Notes: a model not told the origin generated them from the sequence alone. Counted from the first letter of the stretch, positions 9,691-20,429 are shown. The stretch: 64,000 nt of DNA from Monodelphis domestica (GCF_027887165.1 NC_077227.1:352907610-352971609); one strand, 5' to 3'. Numbers and translations are program-made.

Positions 9691-9762
9691 CACTGCTTGA
9701 TCTTGGACCCTCATTTCTGAGTGAGACTGAAGGATCTGAGATGACCTTTGATAAAACAAGGC

Positions 9763-10015
9763 TGCTGTTTCAGTAGATAAGGTGTTAGATTTGAAATCAG
9801 GAAGATGTGTTGAGTTTGAATTCTCACTCTGACACTTATTTACTGTGACCCTGGCAAGTTGCTTAATTTCCCCCTCCATTGGCTTCCTTATCTATGAAAT
9901 GGTGATACCAAAAGCACCTACCTCACAAGGTGGTTGTGAGAATTAAGTGAAACATGTATTTAAAGGATTTTGCAAATCTTCAAGTGCTTTGTAAGTGTTA
10001 GTTCTTATTACTAGC
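9763..10015 (+). mobile_element. THER1 SINE
   Basis: TAGATTTGAAATCAGGAAGA, CTCTGACACTTATTTACTG, ATCTATGAAATGGTGATACC, CCTACCTCACAAGGTGGTTG, TGCTTTGTAAGTGTTAG. Complete with its MIR-type 3' end. Confidence 0.9.
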
Positions 10016-10079
10016 TATTGAGTTCAGATTTCATCCACTTATTCCTTGAATGTTGACCAAATATCTCTCCTTTGTTGGA

Positions 10080-10312
10080 CATTGAGGTGGTTACCAAGAG
10101 GAATGAGGCAATGAGGTCCATCGAAACAGGTTTTGGGTTTGGCATCCCAGGATCTGGGTTCACATCCTGATTCTTGTCACTTCCTGTTAGTATGACCTTA
10201 ACCAAATCATTTCACCTTGCTTGATCTTAATTTTTTCTTTGATAAAATGAAGAGGCTTAGACTAGATGATCTCTAAGTTTTCTCCCACGTCCAAATTGAT
10301 GAAGTCCCAAGA
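10080..10312 (+). mobile_element. THER1 SINE
   Basis: GGTTTTGGGTTTGGCATCCC core, ACCTTAACCAAATCATTTC, GATAAAATGAAGAGGCTTAG and a CTAGATGATCTCTAAG tail. Confidence 0.85.
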
Positions 10313-10384
10313 TAGTTTTCTTTCCTTATTTGGGAAGAGAAGACACTCATATGTAATACTTTAGAATATCATACTGAAGATCAT

Positions 10385-10566
10385 ATCACAGTAGAGCTCT
10401 CAGGACCCTTGGAAACCAATTGGTTCAACCTTTTAGTTTCAGAGATGAGGAAACTGAAGTCTAGAGAGCTTAACCAACTTACCCTAAGTCATATAGCTAA
10501 AAAGTGGGGCTTGTACCAAGGTTTCCTGACTTTGCAAAAGTGCTCTTTCTGCCATATCATGCTCCT
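10385..10566 (-). mobile_element. THER1/MIR-type SINE
   Basis: CAGAGATGAGGAAACTGAAG, CTTACCCTAAGTCATATAGC, AGTGCTCTTTCTGCCATA in reverse-complement order. Confidence 0.85.
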
Positions 10567-10599
10567 CTTTCTAGGATAAGTATGCGAGAAACTTAAAGG

Positions 10600-10776
10600 T
10601 CCCATAGACTCATAGATTTAGCTCTGGAAGGGACCAGAGATGCCATCTTGTTTAACCTTTTCATTCTACATGAGGAAGCTGTCTAGGGTCACAGATAAAA
10701 AGTGTCAGAGGTAGGATTCGAATCCACTTTTTCTGGGCTCCAAGCCTAGCACCACAGTATGCTGCCTGGATGACTA
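10600..10776 (-). mobile_element. THER1/MIR-type SINE
   Basis: CTCATAGATTTAGCTCTGGA, AGGGACCAGAGATGCCATC, GGGTCACAGATAAAAAGTG, GGATTCGAATCCAC with the B-box-like motif intact. Confidence 0.88.
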
Positions 10777-10794
10777 GATGGGGAAGAAGACACT

Positions 10795-10890
10795 TCTAGC
10801 TAGAGGAGTGGAAAGATCAAAGGAAGGCTTCATGGAGAAGGTGGCGTCTGAGGTCAATCTTAGAAGACCAGTAGGATGTCAGCACAGTAC
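10795..10890 (-). mobile_element. L2-like fragment
   Basis: AAGGAAGGCTTCATGGAGAA, GGTGGCGTCTGAGGTCAATC match the reverse-complement wording of L2 3' regions in the window. Confidence 0.55.
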
Positions 10891-11375
10891 GGCAACTTCC
10901 AAATTTTGGTCTCTCTGGACCTAGGAAGGGAGACTCTGAGGGGCTTGAGAGCCCCACTTGATGGACTTGGGCTTGATGCCTTCAATCAAACAGTACAGAG
11001 ATTCAGGGGAGCTTCATGTCTCTTCTGAGAAAATCCAGTCTCTCTCCTGCAGGAGCCCGCCTGGCATTGCCTGCTGCAGACACTCAGGCTCTGAGTCAGG
11101 GCTGGCTGGAGAGCTTCCTTTGGGAAGTGGGCCACTCTGATTGGCTGGGTCGTGGTGTGGTGCCGCCGCAGCAGGCAGTGCAGGGCTGGAAGAGGATTTT
11201 TGGAGATGGGAAAGGGCTGTGGAAGCCAAGGGTGTTTTATGGCTGCAATGAGGCAGGGCTTTCTTGTGACTTTAGGGGAAAATTCCATTTGCCATTTTCA
11301 TTAACTGCACGCAAACTGTTCTTTCTTCACACATACTGTTTTTCTGCCTCAAATCTCCCTCCCTGTTCCAACCTT
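10891..11375. other. Repeat-poor, GC-richer stretch; candidate regulatory element
   Basis: No repeat recognised. It holds an AP-1-like TGAGTCA near 11092, an inverted CCAAT box CTGATTGGCTG (11137-11147), GCCGCCGCAGCAGG (11162-11175) and a TTTTATGGCTGC homeobox-like site (11235-11246). Frames are open on both strands (129 codons at 11016-11405 plus; 100 codons at 10986-11288 minus), but none shows a domain or trustworthy splice sites. Alternatives are an unrecognised old exon or an ancient repeat. Confidence 0.4.
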
Positions 11376-11384
11376 TCTGAAGCC

Positions 11385-11870
11385 CAGAGATTCATAGACA
11401 CATAAAGCGTCAGTGATGAAAGAGACCTAACAATGTAGAATGTTAGCGATGGAAGGGACCAGAGAGGCTGTATAATTCCATTCCTTTATCGTAGAGGATA
11501 GGAAATGGAGGCTCAGAGAAGTGAAGTGATAGTCTCAATACATTTGTTGTTCAGTCCAGCTCTTCCTGAACCTATTTAGGTTTATTTTGGGCAAGGATAC
11601 TGGAGTGGTTTGCTATTTCTTTCTCTAACTCATTTGACAGACAAGGAAACGGAGGCAAACAGAGTGAAGTGACTTGACCAGGGTCACACAGCTCAGGCTA
11701 GATTTTAACTCAGAGAAATGAATTTCCCTGAGGCTAAACCCAGTGCCCTATCTATTGTGCCACTCAGTTGCCCTTATCCAAATATATATATAGCTTGTTA
11801 AAATTTAAACCAGAACTCAAACTCAGGCTTTTTGGCTTTTATGTGAGTGTTGTTACTACTCTATCATTAA
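11385..11870 (-). mobile_element. THER1/MIR-type SINE split by an S2 SINE
   Basis: The left part reads CAATGTAGAATGTTAGCGAT, GGAAGGGACCAGAGAGG, GGAGGCTCAGAGAAGTGAAG. The right part resumes after 11775 with CAGAACTCAAACTCAGGC. Confidence 0.75.
11543..11775 (-). mobile_element. S2 SINE nested in a THER1 SINE
   Basis: ATTTGTTGTTCAGTCCAGC, GGCAAGGATACTGGAGTGG, AAGGAAACGGAGGCAAACAG, AGGGTCACACAGCTCAGG, TATTGTGCCACTCAGTTGCC. Confidence 0.9.
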
Positions 11871-11931
11871 TCAGTCATTCCTTTGGTAGGCTTCTTACAC
11901 ACACATAGGTATACACAATGGAGCATTTATT

Positions 11932-12140
11932 TTATTTTATTTTTAAAAATCCTTGCCTTCTACCTAAGAATCAGTACTGTGTATTGGTTCTAAGGCAGAA
12001 GAGCAGTAAGGGCTAGACAATGGGGCCTAAGTGACTTGCTCAGGGTCACACAGTTAGGAAGGGTCTGAGGTCATATTTGAACCCAGGACCTTCCATTTCT
12101 GGGACTGGCTCTCAATCCACTGAGACACCCAGCTTCCCCT
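11932..12140 (-). mobile_element. S1 SINE with target duplication
   Basis: Reverse S1: TTAAAAATCCTTGCCTTCTA, AAGGCAGAAGAGCAGTAAGG, GGGTCACACAGTTAGGAAG, CTGAGACACCCAGCTTCCC. Flanked by GAGCATTTATT (11921-11931) and GAGCATGTATT (12141-12151), 11 bp with one mismatch, so the integration is clearly bounded. Confidence 0.93.
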
Positions 12141-12244
12141 GAGCATGTATTAAATACTATATGCCAGCTATGGTATACACATGCAAGCTCAAGCACATAC
12201 ACATAAGGAGGAAGTACTGACAATTCAAAACTCAGTTCACTTCA

Positions 12245-13325
12245 ATAAACTCTTATTATTTACCTACTGTATGCATTGGGCCATGCTAAGCCCTGGGGAT
12301 CCAGAGGCAAAAATGAAAAGCAGCCCCTCCTCTTGATCAAGACATTTGCATTCTAGGTGGGTTACAGCATGTGTAATTAATTCAAGATAATGTTAGAGGG
12401 AGAGGGCCATAGCTACACTGATTGGGGGGATTGATTGAGGCTTCATAACTTCACAACTTGAACTGAGTCTTAAAAAGGAGATAAAGATTCTAAAAAGAGA
12501 AGTTGTAGAGGGCATGTATGCCAAATAGAGTTGACCATTGGTTATTGTTGTCCAATCATGGCTGACTCTGTGATTCCTTTTGGAGTTTTCTTGGCAAAAA
12601 TACTAGAGTAGTTCACCATTTCCTTCTCCAGCTCATTTTAAAGATAAGGAAACTGAGGCAAATAGGGTTAAGTGACTTGTCCAGGGTCACCTAGCTAGTG
12701 AGTGACTGAGGCCAGATTTGAACTAAGGAAGATGAGTCTTTCTAACTCAAGGCCCAGTTTTCTATCCACTTTGCGACCTATCTACCAACTGGACCTTGGT
12801 AGCCTCTGAAGAATCATGGAGACAGGAGTGCTGAAGCCAGGGAGCCACAAATAGGACAATTCAGTGAAATGTTGCTTTCATGAAGGGGAATGATATGAAA
12901 CAAGACTAGAAAGATAGCTGGAACCATATTGTGAAGAGCTTTAAATGACAAGGTAAGAAGTTTATATTGAGTTCTATAGGCTGTAGGGAGCCACTGGAGA
13001 GTTTTCACCAGGAAAGTGGTATGACCAGACTGAGGATAGGTCCATGTTGGAGTTTCAAGAGTTCTTATCTTTTTTCTAGTCTACTGATTAACTTGCTGTA
13101 TGACCCTGGGAAAGTCACAGAATCTTCACTTGACTCATTTCCATTTCCTCTATTCTTTCTTTTTAGATGTTTTGTGAAAGTTAACTCCTTACCAAAAAAT
13201 TCTTCCTGAAAATCAACCAGTTAAGTTGAGTACCTTCTATGTGTACAGTTCTGTGCTAAGCGCTTTGGTAAATTAAAAGATATGTAGCCCTTTCCTCAAG
13301 GAACTTACACTTTAATTGGAAAAAG
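12245..13325 (-). mobile_element. L2 LINE 3' part, two adjoining pieces, SINE-interrupted
   Basis: ATTGGGCCATGCTAAGCCCT, AGCCCCTCCTCTTGATCAAG, TGTGAAGAGCTTTAAATGAC, GGCTGTAGGGAGCCACTGGA, ATGACCAGACTGAGG are reverse L2 ORF2/3'-end wording. A second 3' end begins near 13225 (CTGTGCTAAGCGCTTTGG). The short frames here are L2 remnants or chance. Confidence 0.75.
12538..12787 (-). mobile_element. S2 SINE nested in L2
   Basis: TGTTGTCCAATCATGGCTGA, CTTGGCAAAAATACTAGAGT, AAGGAAACTGAGGCAAATAG, GGGTCACCTAGCTAGTGAG. Confidence 0.9.
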
Positions 13326-13329
13326 AAAA

Positions 13330-13500
13330 AACTGAGGGAGTTGATATGGTATAGTGGGAAAAGCAATGGACTTGGAATCAGGAACTAGAGGGCCAACTCT
13401 TTCAATAACTTGTGGTTTGAGCTCCAACAAATCAATCCCTGCATTTCAGTTTCCTTATCTGTTAAATGGGTATGATGCCATTTTCCTACCTAGTGTTGAA
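13330..13500 (+). mobile_element. THER1 SINE
   Basis: ATATGGTATAGTGGGAAAAG head, GACTTGGAATCAGGAACTAG core, CAGTTTCCTTATCTGTTAAA. Confidence 0.85.
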
Positions 13501-13604
13501 CATTCATTCATTTATTCATCGCTAATTAAGTGGCCATGATGGACAAAGATTTTTTGTTGGACAACAAGGGAAAGACAAAGACAAAATGAGACAAGGTCAT
13601 ATGT

Positions 13605-13815
13605 CAAATCCATAGTGTTGTAGAAATAATGCTGGATTTGGAATTAGAAGCCCTGGGTTCTATATACAGCTTTAATATCTGTGAGCCCTTGGACCAGTCA
13701 CTTCTCTCTCAGTTTGTATTTCTTCCTTTGGAAAATGATCAATAATTTAGATAATTAGAGAATTTTTAGAATTTCTCAGGTCTCTTCCAGTCCTAACATT
13801 CTAGGCGGATCTGAG
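13605..13815 (+). mobile_element. THER1 SINE
   Basis: GCTGGATTTGGAATTAGAAG, CCCTGGGTTCTATATACAGC, CTCAGGTCTCTTCCAGTCCT tail. Confidence 0.85.
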
Positions 13816-14115
13816 TTTCTAGGAGGAAGTGATATCAGAAAAACAGATTCTTTCCTATTTCTAATAGATGATCCTTCAAAGGCAGTAGGATTTAAAAGTT
13901 TTCTTTGGAGCAAGATATACTTATGGGCTAGATATATATCTTAATACTTCAGCCCCAGTGAGATTGCGATTGCTCTACTGAAGATATTTTTTATCAACCA
14001 GTCCTGCTAGAATGCTGAAGACGATAGTTTTACAGGTATCTCAAAGAACCATTTCTGCTTCTGAGGTTGACCTGGAAGGGTGGGGCAGAGACTCATAAGC
14101 ACATTAATATTTTCC
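13816..14115. other. Unassigned
   Basis: No repeat or gene recognised. A polypyrimidine-AG (CTTACAG) ends near 14121. Confidence 0.35.
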
Positions 14116-14117
14116 CT

Positions 14118-14262
14118 TACAGAGCACCTTTTACCTGAAGAGCTCAAATTATGCCATTGCCAGGATGCATTCATTGTGCTTCACAACACTCCTGAGACAC
14201 AGGGTGAGTTTCATGAAACCCATTCTGCAGTTCTGCAAACAGGGGATGAAATGAAATGCCAG
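14118..14262 (-). mobile_element. Ancient MIR3/amniote-SINE-like fragment
   Basis: GAGCACCTTTTACCTGAAGA, TGTGCTTCACAACACTCC, TGAGACACAGGGTGAG and GCAAACAGGGGATGAAA follow the order of the deep amniote SINE tail. By chance it is bracketed by splice-like signals. Confidence 0.5.
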
Positions 14263-14306
14263 CCAAAGATGAAAGGCTCAGCACAACACCACCCCGAAGC
14301 AGAGTA

Positions 14307-14790
14307 AAAAGAGCTGACATGTATGTAGTGCATTTTAATTGAAGATTATCTTTATGCACATCATTTAATTTGGCTGAAATGATACACCTGCTGTCAAATA
14401 TAGAGTGCAGATATTATTATCTTCATTTTACAGGGGCTAGGGGCAGATAAGTGGAGTAGTGGATAGAGCGCTGGGCTTAGAGTCAGGAAGACTCATCTTC
14501 TTGAGTTTTAATCCAGCCTTAGACATTTACTAGCTGTGTGACCCTGGGCAAGTCACTTAATCCTGTTTGCCTCAGTTTCCTTATTGGTGAAATGAGGTGG
14601 AGAAGGAAATGGCAAACTACTCCAGTATTTTTGCCAAGAAAACCCTAAATGGGGTCAGGAAGAGTTGAGTACAACTGACAAATGACTAACAACAACAAAC
14701 ATTTTATAGGGGAAGAAATTCAGGGAGATCAAAGACTTGTCTAACAGTATATGGTTAGGAAGTGGGGGTAAAAATGGAGACCCTTGGTGA
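14307..14790 (-). mobile_element. MIR SINE split by S2
   Basis: Left half: AGCTGACATGTATGTAGTGC to ATTATTATCTTCATTTTACA. Right half resumes at 14713 with AAGAAATTCAGGGAGATCAA. The S2 copy lies exactly between. Confidence 0.85.
14437..14699 (+). mobile_element. S2 SINE nested in MIR, with target duplication
   Basis: Complete S2 from GGGGCAGATAAGTGGAGTAG to the ACTAACAACAACAAA tail. The host MIR sequence CATTTTACAGGGG (14424-14436) is repeated as CATTTTATAGGGG (14700-14712), a 13-bp target duplication with one mismatch. Confidence 0.95.
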
Positions 14791-15094
14791 ACTGACTATC
14801 AAGATTTTTTTGCTCTAATTGAACATTCCACTATTTACCAAAATGAATGTCACCTACTCCTTTTTTCAGGGTACTAGACAGTAACAACTCTATTAGTGGC
14901 AAAGGTAGGACTGGAATGTGGATCTTCTGATTCCTACTCAAGGCTCTTTCCATTGGTTAGGGCCCATTCACTCTGACTTCTAGAAACTTCCTTGCTTATA
15001 GCTTTCAGACATTTTCTAAGGGGCTCCCCCTTTACATATATATATATATATGCATATGTATGTAGCTATCTTATACATTTCAAAACATTTTGAC
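14791..15094. other. Unassigned, with a short TA repeat
   Basis: Contains GTGGCAAAGGTAGGACTGGA, likely a MIR/THER1 remnant, and an alternating TA run at about 15037-15052. Confidence 0.4.
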
Positions 15095-16282
15095 AATTGA
15101 ATCAGTAAAGCTTTATTAAATGTCTAATATGTTCCAGGCACCATGCTAGGGGTTGTTTTGTCATTTCAGATTCTTTGTGACCCCCATTTTTGGGTTTTCT
15201 TGGTAGAGATACTAGAATGATTTGCCATTTCCTTCCCCAGCTCATTTTTACAGATGAGGAAAATGAGGCAAACAGAGTTAAGTGACTTCCCCAGGGGGAA
15301 CTGAGTATGAACTGTGTATCTGAGGTTAGGATTGAACTTAGGAAGAGGAGTATGCAAACAAGCACTTTTTAAGTGACTACAATATACTGGACACTGTGAT
15401 AGGCCCTAGAAATATGAAGACAAAATGAAATACTTTCTGTTCTCAAGGAGCTTCCATTCTTTTGGAGGAGATAATATGTACATAGTGATAGGTTGGGGAG
15501 AGTTTTAAATGTCAGATTTGTTTATATTTGATCTTAGAGAGGTTCACTGAGAGAAAATAACTTATTTTTGCTGGTATGTAGGGTGAATTGGAATGGGAAG
15601 AGATTTTAGAATAATTATGAGACTCTTATAATGGTACAGAGTAGAAGTAATGAGGGCCTGAACGAAGGTGTGAGAAAAGAGAAGGGGTCATATGTGAGAG
15701 ATGTTAAAGAGACAGAAATAATACAATTTGAAAACTGATTCTTCATAGATGGTTAGTGACATTGAAGTTATGAACTTATATGAACAGAAGGGATGGTGCC
15801 CACATCAGACCTAGGGAAGTTTCAAAGAGGGAGACATTGCCAATTTTTTAGTGGGAAAGTGACAGGGTCAAATCTGCGTTTAGGAATATTAGTTTGGAAT
15901 CTGTGTAGAGGGTGGATTGGAAAGGGGAGAGAGACCAATGAGGGGGTTATTAAGAGTAACCAGTTTGAGCAAAGAAGAGACATTTGTGAAATGTGTTGTG
16001 TTAGGTAGAATCAACAAGGCTTGGAAACTGGATATGATAGGTGAATGTCACAGAGAAGTTAAATATAACTTTGAAGTTGTGAACCTGAGTGACTAAAAGC
16101 ATTGTGGCATCCTAAGCAGGAACATGGAGGGATTGGAAGAAGGATCAGTTTTGGGGAAAATATCTGATGTACTCTATTTTGGTCATGTTGAGTTTATGGG
16201 ATAATTCCTGGCCATCTCCACAGCATGCTGACTATACTGTAGACATCATCTCCATCTCTACACCACTGGAACTTTCCCCCTT
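15095..16282 (-). mobile_element. L2 LINE fragment, SINE-interrupted
   Basis: ATATGTTCCAGGCACCATGC at the left, then after the S2 ATACTGGACACTGTGATAGG, CTGTTCTCAAGGAGCTTCC, GTGACAGGGTCAAATCTGCG and GGTCATGTTGAGTTTATGGG are reverse L2 wording. It encodes the C-terminal reverse-transcriptase region on the minus strand, heavily mutated. Confidence 0.75.
15150..15356 (-). mobile_element. S2 SINE nested in L2
   Basis: TGTTTTGTCATTTCAGATTC, CTTGGTAGAGATACTAGAAT, CAGATGAGGAAAATGAGGC. The head end is truncated or rearranged. Confidence 0.88.
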
Positions 16283-18742
16283 TTTTCTTAAACATTTTTT
16301 TAAATTTAGAATATTTTTCCATGGTTACATGATACATGATTCCCCCCTCCCTTCTCTTCCCCCTCTCAGATTTGACAAGCAATTCCACTGTGTTATACAT
16401 GTATCATTGTTCAAAATCTATTTCCATGTTATTCATATTTGCAGTAGTGATCTTTTAACATAAAAACCCAGGAACAATGTGATGAAGCACATGTTTTTCT
16501 TCTGCATTTGTATGCCCACAGTTCTTTCTCTGGCTGTGGATAGTGTTCTTTCTCATAAGTTCCTCTGGATTGTCCTGGGTCATTGCATTGCTGCTAGTAG
16601 AGAAGTCCATTATGTTTGATTGTGCCATAGTGTATCTTTTTCAGTATATAATGTTCTCCTGGTTCGTTTCCTTTCACTCTGCATCAATTCCTGAAGGTCT
16701 TTCCAGTTCACATGGAATTCCTCCAGTTCATTATTTTTTTCAGCACAATAATATGCCATCACCAACATATGCCACAGTTTATTGAGCCATTCCCCAATTG
16801 ATAGACATCCCCACATTTTCCAATTTTTTGCTACCACAAAGAGTGTAGCTATAAATAATTTTGTACAAGTCTTTTCCCTCATTATCTCTTTGGGGTACAA
16901 ACCCAGCAGTGGTATGGCTGGATCAAAGAGCAGGAAGTCTTTTAAAGTCGTTTGGGCATAGTTCCAAATTGCTTTCCATAATGGTTGGATCAATTCACAA
17001 CTCCATCAACAGTGTATTAGTGTCCCAATTTTGCCACAACCCCTCCAACATTTATTATTTTCCTTTACCATCATATTGGTCAATCTGCTAGGTGTGAGTG
17101 GTACCTCAGAGTTGTTTTGATTTGCATTTCTCTAATTATGAGAGACTTAGAACCCTTTTTCATGTGCTTATTGATAATTTTGATTTCTTTATCTGAAAAC
17201 TGCCTATTCATGTCCCTTGCCCAGTTTATCAGTTGTGGAATGGCTTGATTTTTTTGTACAATTGACTTAGTTCCTTATATATTTAGGAGATTAAACATTT
17301 GTCAGAATTTTGTTATAACATACTCTTCCAGTTTGTTGCTTTCCTTCTCATTTTGGTTGCATTGGTTTTGTTTGTACAAAACCTTTTTAATTTTATATAA
17401 TCAAAGTCATTCATTTTACATTTTGTAATGTTTTCTATCTCTTGCTTAGTCTTAAGTTCCTTTCCTACATATCTGACAGGTATACTATTCTATGTTCACT
17501 CTATTTATGATTTTACTCTTTATATTTAAGTCATTTACTCATTTTGAATTTATCTTGGTATAAGGGGTAAGATGTTGATCTAAAACTAATTTTCCTCATA
17601 TTGTTTTCCAATTTTCCCAGCAGTTTTTGTCAAACAGTGAGTTCTTGTCCCCAAAGCTGTGGCCTCTGGGTTTACCAAACACTAGCTTGCTAAGGTCATT
17701 TACCCCTAGTCTATTCCATTGATCCACCCTTCTATCTTTTAGGCAGTACCAAATTGTTTTGATAACCACTGCTTTATAGTACAGTTTAAGAGCTGATATT
17801 GCTAGGCTCCCATCCTTCACATTTTTTTTCATTATTTTCCTTGATATTCTTGATCTCTTGTTTTACCAGATGAACTTTGTTATAATTTTTTCTAATTCTC
17901 TAAAAAAGTTTTTTGGTAGTTTGATAGGTATGGCACTGAATAAGTAGATTAATTTGGAGGATTGTCATTTTTATTATGTTATTTTGTCCTACCCATGAGC
18001 AATTAATGTTTTTTTCCCAGTTATTTAGATCTAGTTTTAATTGCATGAAGTGTTTTGTTGTTGTATTCATATAATTCCTGTGTTTGTCTTGGTAGATAAA
18101 TTTCTAAATATTTTATATTATCTAGAGTGATTTTAAATGGAGTTTCTCTTTCTAACTCCTGCTGCTGAATTTTGTTGGAAATATATAGAAATGCTGAAGA
18201 TTTATGTGGGTTTATCTTGTAGCTTGCAACTTTTCTATAATTGTTAATTATTTCCATGAGTCTTTTAGTTGATTTTCTAGGATTCTTTAAGTATACTATC
18301 ATATCATCTGCAGACTGATAGCTTAATTTCCTCATTGCCTACTTTAAAACCTTCAATTTCTTTTTCTTCTCTGTTTGCTACTGCTAGCATTTCTAATACA
18401 ATATTGAATCAAAGAGGTGATAATGGGCATCCTTGCTTTACTTCTGATCTTATTGGGAAGGCTTCTAACTTGTTCCCATTGCAGGTGATACTTGTTAAGG
18501 TTTTAAAAATATATACTATTTATTATTTTGAGGAATGGCACTTCTATTCCTATTCTTTCTAGTGTTTTAAATAGGAATGGGTGTTGTATTTTCTGCATCT
18601 ATTGAGATAATCATCTGATGTCTGTTGGTTTTATTATTGATATGGGCAATTATGTGGATGGTTTTCCTAATATTAAATCATCCTTGCATTCCTGGTATAA
18701 AACCCACCTGGTCATAATGGCTTATCCTCTTTTTTTTCAGCT
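16283..18742 (-). pseudogene. 5'-truncated L1 LINE: ORF2 C-terminal half and 3' UTR
   Basis: The minus strand encodes the C-terminal part of L1 ORF2, the endonuclease/reverse-transcriptase protein that mobilises L1 RNA. Visible in separate frames: an ADDMIVYLKNP block (18.3 kb) at the reverse-transcriptase active site, where the residue before ADD is S rather than the usual F; YKINPHKSSAFLY; YYKAVVIKTIWYCLKDR with QWNR (17.7-17.8 kb); FDPAIPLLGLYPKE, EWLNKLWHML and YYCAEKN near the C-terminus (16.6-17.0 kb). Stops and frameshifts separate the blocks, so the copy is dead. The 3' end (poly-T at the left) lies near 16283. The 5' half of ORF2 and all of ORF1 are missing, as usual for truncated insertions. 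No target duplication was identified. Confidence 0.9.
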
Positions 18743-18744
18743 CT

Positions 18745-18845
18745 TTATGTTATCTTCCCTCATTAGAATATAAACTCCCTGAGACTGTCTTACTTTATTG
18801 TTTTGAACCTTCATGTAGTAAGTACTTAATAAATGCTCTATTATC
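18745..18845 (+). mobile_element. L2-type 3' end
   Basis: CTCATTAGAATATAAACTCC, CTGAGACTGTCTTAC, AGTAAGTACTTAATAAATGC followed by CCATCCATCCATC-like repeats. Confidence 0.75.
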
Positions 18846-19152
18846 CATCCATCCATCTTTCTACCCTTCCATCCCTCCATGTCTCTCTCTCTCTGGACAT
18901 GTCTAACAGGTGGTTGGTAATGAGACCCAAGTGCAGGAGAGAGGTTAGGTCTGGATATATGCTATTTGGGAATTGTTGTATAGAGATTATAATTGAGCTC
19001 ATTAGAGCTGAAATGATTTCCATGAGAAAGAGGTCAGAACAGACTACCCAGATACAGTGGGTAGGAAACAGATGATAATCAAGCAAAGGAGCTCAGAAAG
19101 GCCAGAAGAGAACCAGAGAGAGCTGCCTTATAGAAGCCAAAAAGTGTCTAGT

Positions 19153-19421
19153 CAGTTGGTTGTTGTCCTTTGTATTTGAAGAGGACCAAAATGACATCAC
19201 AGTCTGATGTCTTTTGACTTGCACACAAATTGGATTTAAGTGAGGCAGAGCTGTATAAAGTCATCAGTCTTATTTCCCCAGAATCATTGAAGTCTAGTGG
19301 CAAGACAAAAGTCAAGACAACTGATGATGGCTCAGATGCAGTGGATGACCTTGTTGTCTAACCAAGCTTTCATGGCCATTGGAACAAATTGTTGTCATCT
19401 GCCCCTAATTAGGGGAGGAAG
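19153..19421 (+). mobile_element. RTE-type SINE with worn target duplication
   Basis: GGTTGTTGTCCTTTGTATTT, GAAGAGGACCAAAATGACAT, TGGATTTAAGTGAGGCAGAG and GTGGCAAGACAAAAGTCAAG form a recognisable marsupial SINE of the RTESINE kind. AAGTGTCTAGT (19142-19152) and AGGTATCTAGT (19422-19432) flank it, 11 bp with two mismatches. Strand by usual consensus direction. Confidence 0.7.
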
Positions 19422-19434
19422 AGGTATCTAGTAT

Positions 19435-20081
19435 TGCTGTGGGGTGGGCCAGCCTCCCAGAGGGGATGGGGTCTTGGAGGTGGGATGGTGTTGGTGAAAT
19501 GATGGATGGGACACAGCTTTTGCATTCAACCCACAGTACAGGTTTCACAGGATAAACTGCTCCACCTTGGCTGAGGCCTAGCTTTATTTTATCCCCTCAT
19601 GATCACATAGCTACTTGGCACACAATTTCATTCTCAACATACATGTTTCCATAGAACCTAACAACAGACAGGAAGCCTAGGGAGATAGTCAATGAAACAT
19701 TGTTGCTAAGGGCAGGATCAGTGGGTAGAATCAACATGACCCAGCTATAGGTTAGGGAATTCAGAGAACAGATTTGCCAGAAGTTTTTATGCTTAGACAA
19801 GAGGGTCCTATCTAAGTGGGTATATAAGAATCCTTAGGCTTAATTTTGTAAGTGAGCTCTCCTGGTAATATCCTAGGAGGACAGAGTGGGACATCTGTAT
19901 TAACCCTGCAAGCATGTTGTTCTCATCTATTTTTCCTGGGGCTAAGAATAATAATCATAGCAATTCCAATAATAAGGGGATGTTAATAATGAAAGTCACT
20001 TAGGGGAGTTTCAGTGGGTATTTCCATCTTTCCTGGGGGATGCTTTGCAGTCCCCGGTTTCCACGTGGACTATGTCAAACA
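19435..20081 (-). mobile_element. Solo LTR of an endogenous retrovirus
   Basis: On the minus strand: U3 begins TGTTTGACATAGTCCACGTG, a TATA-like GCATAAAAACTT (19784-19792), AATAAA (19583-19588) about 200 bases on, then the end GGCCCACCCCACAGCA. The flanks GTAT (19431-19434) and GCAT (20082-20085) could be a worn 4-bp target duplication. No viral genes present. Confidence 0.65.
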
Positions 20082-20429
20082 GCATGGTCTTTGATGGCTC
20101 CTGGCATAGTATGATAGAATGAAAGGTCAAAAGCTTCAGAGAGGTCAAATTGAATGAAGACTGAGAAAAAGCCATTGCATATGGTAGCTAAGAGACTACT
20201 GGAACTCCTGGAGACAGAAAGTTTCAGTAGAGTATTGGAGTAAGAAGTCAAATTTCAAGGGATTTAGAAATAAGTGGGAGATAAGAAAATGGAGGCAATG
20301 GATACACATGGTCCTTTCTAGTCTGCAATCATTATCTCACTGGATCCTTACAATCAGCCTCTGGGTTAAGTAGTAGAATAGGTAGTGCCATCAACTTGCC
20401 TTGTGTCATTGGGAAAAAAAGACACAATA

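Larger units (their letters stand above)
18890..20312 (-). mobile_element. L2 LINE fragment hosting a SINE and an LTR
   Basis: Left piece (to 19141): GCAGGAGAGAGGTTAGGTCT, ATAGAGATTATAATTGAGCT. Right piece (from about 20086): GAAAGGTCAAAAGCTTCAGA, GAGACTACTGGAACTCC. The pieces are consecutive parts of the same reverse L2 stretch, so all between was inserted later. Confidence 0.75.

Noticed and set aside
10986..11405. 129-codon plus and 100-codon minus frames as exons
   Set aside because: Both strands are open together because of base composition. No domain, and splice signals are not convincing.
14437..14470. tRNA gene from the tRNA-like SINE heads (here and in all S1/S2 copies)
   Set aside because: The heads keep A/B-box-like traces but no complete cloverleaf; they are SINE promoters.
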